Origin: Paracoccus denitrificans
Lineage (GTDB): Bacteria > Pseudomonadota > Alphaproteobacteria > Rhodobacterales > Rhodobacteraceae
DNA length: 64,000 nt
Assembly: GCA_005768755.1 (NCBI GenBank)
Contig: VAFL01000016.1
Location: 10,448 to 74,447, forward strand
Reading direction: 5' to 3'
Of this stretch, positions 60,095 through 64,000 are shown one piece after another (positions within the stretch are counted from its first letter, which is position 1; each line of letters opens with the position of its first letter). The translations under genes were made by a program, and so were the position numbers. The notes beneath the pieces were generated by a model, which did no database searches, was not told the DNA's origin, and was given only the letters and a program-made list of their open reading frames with translations.

Positions 60095-61308
60095 CGTGCC
60101 ACCTCCGAGGACGGCCAGGGCTGGGCAATGGAACGCAGCCCGTCCGTGTCGAGCTTCGCGTAGATCATCGTCGTCGCACGCGACCGATGCCGCAGCAGAT
60201 CGCCGATCTCTTCCAGCGAAGCGCCAGCGCGAACCATGTGCGTTGCCAGGCTGTGGCGCAGAACATGCGATCCCACATAGGGTGTCGGCGGTTTCACGCC
60301 CGTCGCCGCGAACGCCTCCTTCAATATGGTGTTGATGACTTGGCTGTCCTTGAACGGACGGTTGGGGGCCCGATGCGTCACGAACAGCGTGCGTGTGGTG
60401 GCTGAGGTGCGGTCCTCGCGAAGATATTCGCTGATGGCTTCGCCGACGTCCGGCGGGATTGGCAGCCGATCATGTTGCTGCCCTTTTCCTCGAACCAGCA
60501 GTACGCCGGCACGCCAGTCTATGTCGTCCAGCTTGATCGCGATGACTTCCGGCGCGCGCAGACCAAGGCGGGCCATCAGCAGCAGCATGGCGTAGTCTCG
60601 GGCACCACGCCGCGGATTGGTGCGCACCGAGGCCACGACGGCCTCCACCTCGTCAGGCGACAGATAACGAGGAAGTCTCGCGCCCCAAGGTTTGTGGGCT
60701 CGAGGAACGCAGAGCGACAGGTTCGTGGTCGTATAGCCCTGTGCGAACAGATATTGGAAGAAGCTGCGCAGATGCGTTGCTGGTGTCTTGTCGCGGAACG
60801 GGCGCTTGCGCGCGAGAAGGTGTTCCATGAACGCGATGACATCCCGCGCGTTCAGCGTTGGCAGGTCGAGCATACGGTCGCCGAAGCGATGATCCAGAAA
60901 GCGGTCTGCGAACCGGAGTACGTGATAGACCGTACGCGTGCTGAGACCCCGTTGCCGCACAAGATAAGTTTCGAAGTTCTTCAGCAGCTCAACACGCTCG
61001 ACTTGCGCAGGTGTCAGCAGCGGTCGTGTCGATACCCCAATCTCGATCAGATGCGCGACGAATAGCCTGGCAAGATTGGGAACCTTGATCTGGCTCTTCG
61101 GTGTCGCCGGCAATCGCTGTCCCAACTCGACAGCCAGATCCGGCGTCAATACCGACGGCGCAATGCCCTCGGTATCGAGCAAGCGGCCGAAGCGTCGAAG
61201 CAGGTAGCGATAATTCGCCAGCGTGTCCGGCTTGTAGTTTCTGGACGCAAGGCTTTCTTCAAATGACGCGAGATACTGATCAACACACGTGTAATCGGAT
61301 TTTTCCAT
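60091..61308 (-). CDS. ritA: RIT tyrosine recombinase A
   Basis: About 405 residues from MEKSDYTCVDQYLASFEESL; the longer frame to 61389 is less likely. Catalytic elements are Arg in ARLGLRAPEVIAIKL, HVLRHSLATHMVR and LLRHRSRATTMIYAKL (Tyr). RitA is usually the largest of the trio and first in the operon, as here. The LRH in place of the LGH box is a normal variation. Complete. Confidence 0.9.
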   Translation of the reverse strand: MEKSDYTCVDQYLASFEESLASRNYKPDTLANYRYLLRRFGRLLDTEGIAPSVLTPDLAVELGQRLPATPKSQIKVPNLARLFVAHLIEIGVSTRPLLTPAQVERVELLKNFETYLVRQRGLSTRTVYHVLRFADRFLDHRFGDRMLDLPTLNARDVIAFMEHLLARKRPFRDKTPATHLRSFFQYLFAQGYTTTNLSLCVPRAHKPWGARLPRYLSPDEVEAVVASVRTNPRRGARDYAMLLLMARLGLRAPEVIAIKLDDIDWRAGVLLVRGKGQQHDRLPIPPDVGEAISEYLREDRTSATTRTLFVTHRAPNRPFKDSQVINTILKEAFAATGVKPPTPYVGSHVLRHSLATHMVRAGASLEEIGDLLRHRSRATTMIYAKLDTDGLRSIAQPWPSSEVAR

Positions 61309-61558
61309 TTCTGTGCTCCATGTTGGTGGAGCAATAATCTTCGTGCTGAATCCTGCTCTGTGACCACTCAAACTTCCTCTTGGCGGCAAGTGTGGCCAAG
61401 ATCTTCCTTCGGTTTCTTATCCTATGTGCTGACGCACATAGAGTTCTTGACGGGGCATCCTCGTCTTTCGTATTTAGAATCATGGGGATTGCGAGCTCCC
61501 CACGAGGCGCCAGCCGAAGATCGCGTTCCACTCCAACCCCGGCGACGGAGGAACGCAC
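61309..61558. promoter_or_regulatory. Divergent promoter region between ritA and chrB
   Basis: 250 bases separate the divergent ATGs. GGAGG lies seven bases before the chrB start. The region should hold promoters for both operons and, if chrB represses them, its operator; I saw no convincing dyad. It probably came with the chr genes. Confidence 0.45.
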
Positions 61559-62380
61559 ATGCCTGCGCCTAATGCCATTTCGTTCGACAAACTCACCCGC
61601 ATTATAGGGACGCCTCGCGCACCGATCCTGCTCGACGTGCGGTCCGAGGAAGATTACGCCGCCGATCCGCGGTTGCTCCCCGGTGCGACCAGGATCGATG
61701 ATCAGGCGCTCACCGCTCTCGCACCGCAACTCGGCGGGCAGCCGTCGATCGCCGTCTGTCAGGAGGGCCACCGACGCAGTCAGGGCACGGCCGCCTGGCT
61801 AAGGGCCGAGGGCTGCGCGTCGGAATACCTCGAAGGCGGGTTCGAAGCCTGGCGCTCGGCCGGACTCCCCCTGATCGATCCAGCCAAGCTGCCCGCGCGC
61901 GATGCACAAGGTCGCACGGTCTGGGTCACGCGCTCCCGCCCGAAGATCGACCGCATCGCTTGCCCTTGGCTGATCCGCCGCTTCCTCGATCCGCGCGCAG
62001 TCATCCTGTTCGTAGCGCCCGCCGAAGTGGTGGGCGTTGCCGAACGCTACAAAGCGTCCCCCTTTGACATCGAGGATGTGTTCTGGAGCCATCGGGGCGA
62101 GCTTTGCACCTTCGACGTGATGCTGGCCGAGTTCGGTCTGAGTATTCCCGCGCTCGACCGGCTAGCCGCCATCGTCCGCGGCGCCGATACCGCCCGGCTC
62201 GATCTGGCGCCGGAGGCCGCCGGTCTGCTGGCAGCCTCTCTCGGCCTGTCCAGGATGTATTCCGACGACCTGGAGCAGCTGGAAGCCGGGATGCTGCTCT
62301 ATGATGCCTTCTATCGATGGGCGCGGGATGCGACGGACGAGATGCACAATTGGCCCTCCAACAAGCCCAAGGCGGAATGA
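61559..62380 (+). CDS. chrB: ChrB-like chromate-resistance regulator/protein with rhodanese domain
   Basis: 273 residues. An N-terminal rhodanese domain (about 10-110) with the active-site loop CQEGHRRSQ (Cys67), then the chromate-resistance (ChrB) domain with RSRPKIDRIACPWLIRRFLD, PFDIEDVFWSHRGELCTFDV and MLLYDAFYRWARDATDEMHN near the end. ChrB proteins act as chromate-sensitive regulators or help ChrA. Rhodanese-ChrB fusions with ChrA are known in Proteobacteria. It overlaps chrA by four bases. Confidence 0.88.
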   Translation: MPAPNAISFDKLTRIIGTPRAPILLDVRSEEDYAADPRLLPGATRIDDQALTALAPQLGGQPSIAVCQEGHRRSQGTAAWLRAEGCASEYLEGGFEAWRSAGLPLIDPAKLPARDAQGRTVWVTRSRPKIDRIACPWLIRRFLDPRAVILFVAPAEVVGVAERYKASPFDIEDVFWSHRGELCTFDVMLAEFGLSIPALDRLAAIVRGADTARLDLAPEAAGLLAASLGLSRMYSDDLEQLEAGMLLYDAFYRWARDATDEMHNWPSNKPKAE

Positions 62381-63750
62381 TGCAGGACCGCGCATTTCCA
62401 ACTCTGGCGGCCGCCACCCGCATCTGGGCCCGCATCGGGCTCTTGAGCTTCGGCGGTCCCGCCGGACAGATCGCGCTCATGCACCGCATCCTCGTCGAGG
62501 AGCAGCGCTGGCTGGGCGAGAAGCGGTTCCTCCACGCGCTCAACTACTGCATGTTGCTGCCGGGACCCGAGGCGATGCAGCTCGCCGTCTATATCGGCTG
62601 GCTGATGCACCGCACGCTCGGCGGCATCATCGCCGGTGCCCTGTTCGTGCTGCCCGGCGTCGTCGCGATAATGGCGCTGAGCTGGATCTACGCGCTCTAC
62701 GGTAATGTCGGGCCGATCGAGGCGCTGTTTTTTGGCCTCAAGGCTGCGGTGCTGGCCATTGTCGTGCAGGCGGTCATCCGCATCGGGTCACGTGCGCTGA
62801 AGAACAATGCGATGGTCGCCATCGCCGCCGCTTCGTTCATCGCGATCTTCGGATTTGCAGTGCCGTTTCCGCTGATTATCTTGATCGCGGGCCTGATCGG
62901 GTACTTCGGTGCGCGCGCGGGCCTGCCTGCGTTTCAGGGCGGCGGCGGCCACGGCAAGGTGGGCAACGTCCAGGTTGAGGATGCCGACACGCTGTTAGGC
63001 GAAGAGTCGCCGGAGCACACTCGGGTGAATCGTGCCTGGGCGTTTCGCATATCAGCGTCGTTCCTCTTGCTCTGGCTTGCTCCTGTCGCTCTGCTGTTCG
63101 CCGTTCTCGGACCTGCGAATGTCTTTTCGCAGATCGCGGGCTTCTTCAGCGTCATGGCAGTGGTCACTTTCGGCGGGGCCTATGCAGTTCTCGCCTATGT
63201 GGCGCAGGAGGCAGTGCAGAACTTCGGCTGGCTTGCCCCCGGCGAGATGCTGGACGGGCTCGGCATGGCCGAGACCACACCAGGTCCACTGATCATGGTG
63301 ACGCAATTCGTCGGCTTCATGGGCGCCTTTCGCGATGCGGGCAGCTTATCCCCATTGATGGCGGGAACACTGGGTGGCCTCCTGACGACTTGGGTAACGT
63401 TTACGCCCTGCTTCCTCTGGATATTCCTTGGCGCCCCATTCATCGAACGGCTGCGCGACAACACAATGTTGACGGCCGCCCTGACAGCGATCACCGCAGC
63501 CGTGGTTGGCGTGATCCTGAACCTCGCTGTCTGGTTCGGCCTGCACGTGGTCTTCGAGGAGGTGCGCTCGATCACCTCCTTTGGCCTCGATATCGATGTG
63601 CCGGTCTGGTCCACACTGAACCTGTCGGCTGCGGCGCTTGTCCTGGCCGCCCTTATTGCGGTGTTCCGCTTCAAGCTCGGCCCGGTGACTGTTCTCGCCG
63701 GTTGCGCAGCGGTTGGCCTGGCGCTTGGGGTGGCCAACATTGCATCATGA
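62377..63750 (+). CDS. chrA: Chromate efflux transporter ChrA (long-chain CHR family)
   Basis: About 457 residues. Two homologous CHR halves (about 15-180 and 240-450) each with an internal conserved GGP or LLSFGGPAGQIALMHR motif; ~11-13 membrane helices. VVTFGGAYAVLAYVAQEAVQ and LGMAETTPGPLIMVTQFVGF mark the second half. It exports chromate from the cytoplasm, conferring resistance. The ATG at 62377 overlaps the chrB stop; a longer frame to 62317 lies within chrB. Confidence 0.92.
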   Translation: MMQDRAFPTLAAATRIWARIGLLSFGGPAGQIALMHRILVEEQRWLGEKRFLHALNYCMLLPGPEAMQLAVYIGWLMHRTLGGIIAGALFVLPGVVAIMALSWIYALYGNVGPIEALFFGLKAAVLAIVVQAVIRIGSRALKNNAMVAIAAASFIAIFGFAVPFPLIILIAGLIGYFGARAGLPAFQGGGGHGKVGNVQVEDADTLLGEESPEHTRVNRAWAFRISASFLLLWLAPVALLFAVLGPANVFSQIAGFFSVMAVVTFGGAYAVLAYVAQEAVQNFGWLAPGEMLDGLGMAETTPGPLIMVTQFVGFMGAFRDAGSLSPLMAGTLGGLLTTWVTFTPCFLWIFLGAPFIERLRDNTMLTAALTAITAAVVGVILNLAVWFGLHVVFEEVRSITSFGLDIDVPVWSTLNLSAAALVLAALIAVFRFKLGPVTVLAGCAAVGLALGVANIAS

Positions 63751-63973
63751 CCTGATCCGCTCTCACGATCTAAGCGAGCGCCAATAGCGCCGTCGCGAGA
63801 TCGATAAAGGTGCAAACGCCACCGCTGACGGAAGCCGCATCTGGAAAATCGGATCGCGACCACACTAACTCCAACCGGATGCCTCAACCTACCTTAAGTG
63901 TCATCGGAGCGGCGGATTATGCCGAACGTAAAGACGAGCATGGCCTGCAAGCGCAATACCGCGCTCACGAAGT
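63751..63973. other. RIT right subterminal region
   Basis: 223 bases without a gene, downstream of chrA. It contains GATTATGCCGAA at 63915-63926, the inverse of the left subterminal repeat, 86 bp inside the right end. It carries the recombinase-binding signals of this end. Confidence 0.7.
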
Positions 63974-64000
63974 CGGCATAATCCGACTAGCGGCATAATG
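63974..64000 (-). repeat. RIT right terminal inverted repeat
   Basis: 27 bp: CGGCATAATCC, then GACTAGCGGCATAATG, 26/27 identical in inverse to 58076-58102. Two inverse copies of the ATTATGCCG core, at 63974-63982 and 63991-63999. The window ends at its outer edge, so the right flank and ardC junction are not visible. Confidence 0.92.

Larger units (their letters stand above)
58076..64000. mobile_element. RIT element (three tyrosine recombinases) carrying chromate-resistance genes
   Basis: 5925 bp, bounded by 27-bp terminal inverted repeats. Left-to-right: left end, ritC, ritB, ritA (all minus, overlapping), a divergent promoter region, chrB-chrA (plus), right end. The trio and terminal plus subterminal repeats are the definition of RIT elements (recombinase in trio). 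Most described RITs lack cargo; here a metal-resistance operon lies between the ends. The target is ardC. Confidence 0.88.

Noticed and set aside
58161..61308. The three recombinases as the integrase of the conjugative element
   Set aside because: They lie inside their own terminal inverted repeats and interrupt ardC, so they belong to a later RIT insertion.
1..64000. tRNA, rRNA or tmRNA genes
   Set aside because: No cloverleaf-like or conserved RNA sequence was recognised anywhere in the window.

Overview
The window looks alphaproteobacterial, most likely Rhodobacterales and perhaps Paracoccus-like. This rests on high GC, a tripartite tricarboxylate transporter operon, a LuxI/LuxR pair and an alphaproteobacterial-type Trb transfer region. 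The genus is inference; no rRNA, tRNA or core marker gene is present. Three layers can be separated.

(1) Positions 1 to about 18.1 kb are metabolic and regulatory. A GntR regulator lies upstream of an aminomethyltransferase-family gene (cut by the window edge). An Lrp-type regulator is divergent from a free-standing transketolase/pyruvate-dehydrogenase-E1-like enzyme. A GHMP kinase overlaps a short cysteine-synthase-fold PLP enzyme. A tightly overlapping minus-strand operon encodes IclR regulator, M24 hydrolase, threonine-synthase-like PLP enzyme and TctC-TctB-TctA uptake system. Two small XRE repressors, a LuxR/LuxI quorum-sensing pair, a LysR regulator and a DUF4143 ATPase follow.

(2) About 18.35 to 58.05 kb is a conjugative element. 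It carries a complete Trb mating-pair system (trbI-G-F-L-K-J-E-D-C-B with DUF2274), a CopG-like protein, the TraG coupling protein, a DUF3363/RlxS-like relaxase, a lytic transglycosylase, a TraF-type signal peptidase, DUF736 and DUF2840 proteins, a RepA initiator and an excisionase-like HTH. Iteron-like repeats, a near-consensus DnaA box and an AT-rich palindrome lie inside the 3' end of repA and look like an origin. A cargo/regulatory stretch follows (DUF6880, ArsR-SRPBCC, PhyH dioxygenase, a truncated nuclease, DUF2285 proteins including a frameshifted one, ParDE). Then comes a DNA-processing and establishment block: Toprim protein, a 1439-residue methylase/strawberry-notch helicase, several small proteins of unknown function, a large ParB-like protein, DUF2958, and an ArdC antirestriction gene that is cut off. 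No integrase for this element is inside the window, so plasmid versus integrative element cannot be decided here.

(3) 58,076 to 64,000 is a second mobile element inserted into ardC. It is a RIT (recombinase-in-trio) element with three overlapping tyrosine-recombinase genes and 27-bp terminal inverted repeats (26/27 identical). A third repeat copy sits about 86 bp inside each end. Unlike a plain RIT it carries a divergent chrB-chrA chromate-resistance operon between its ends. The window stops exactly at the right terminal repeat. A perfect 32-bp palindrome made of two further copies of the recombinase-site core sits at the ardC/RIT junction. This chromate-carrying RIT element is the most notable object in the window.
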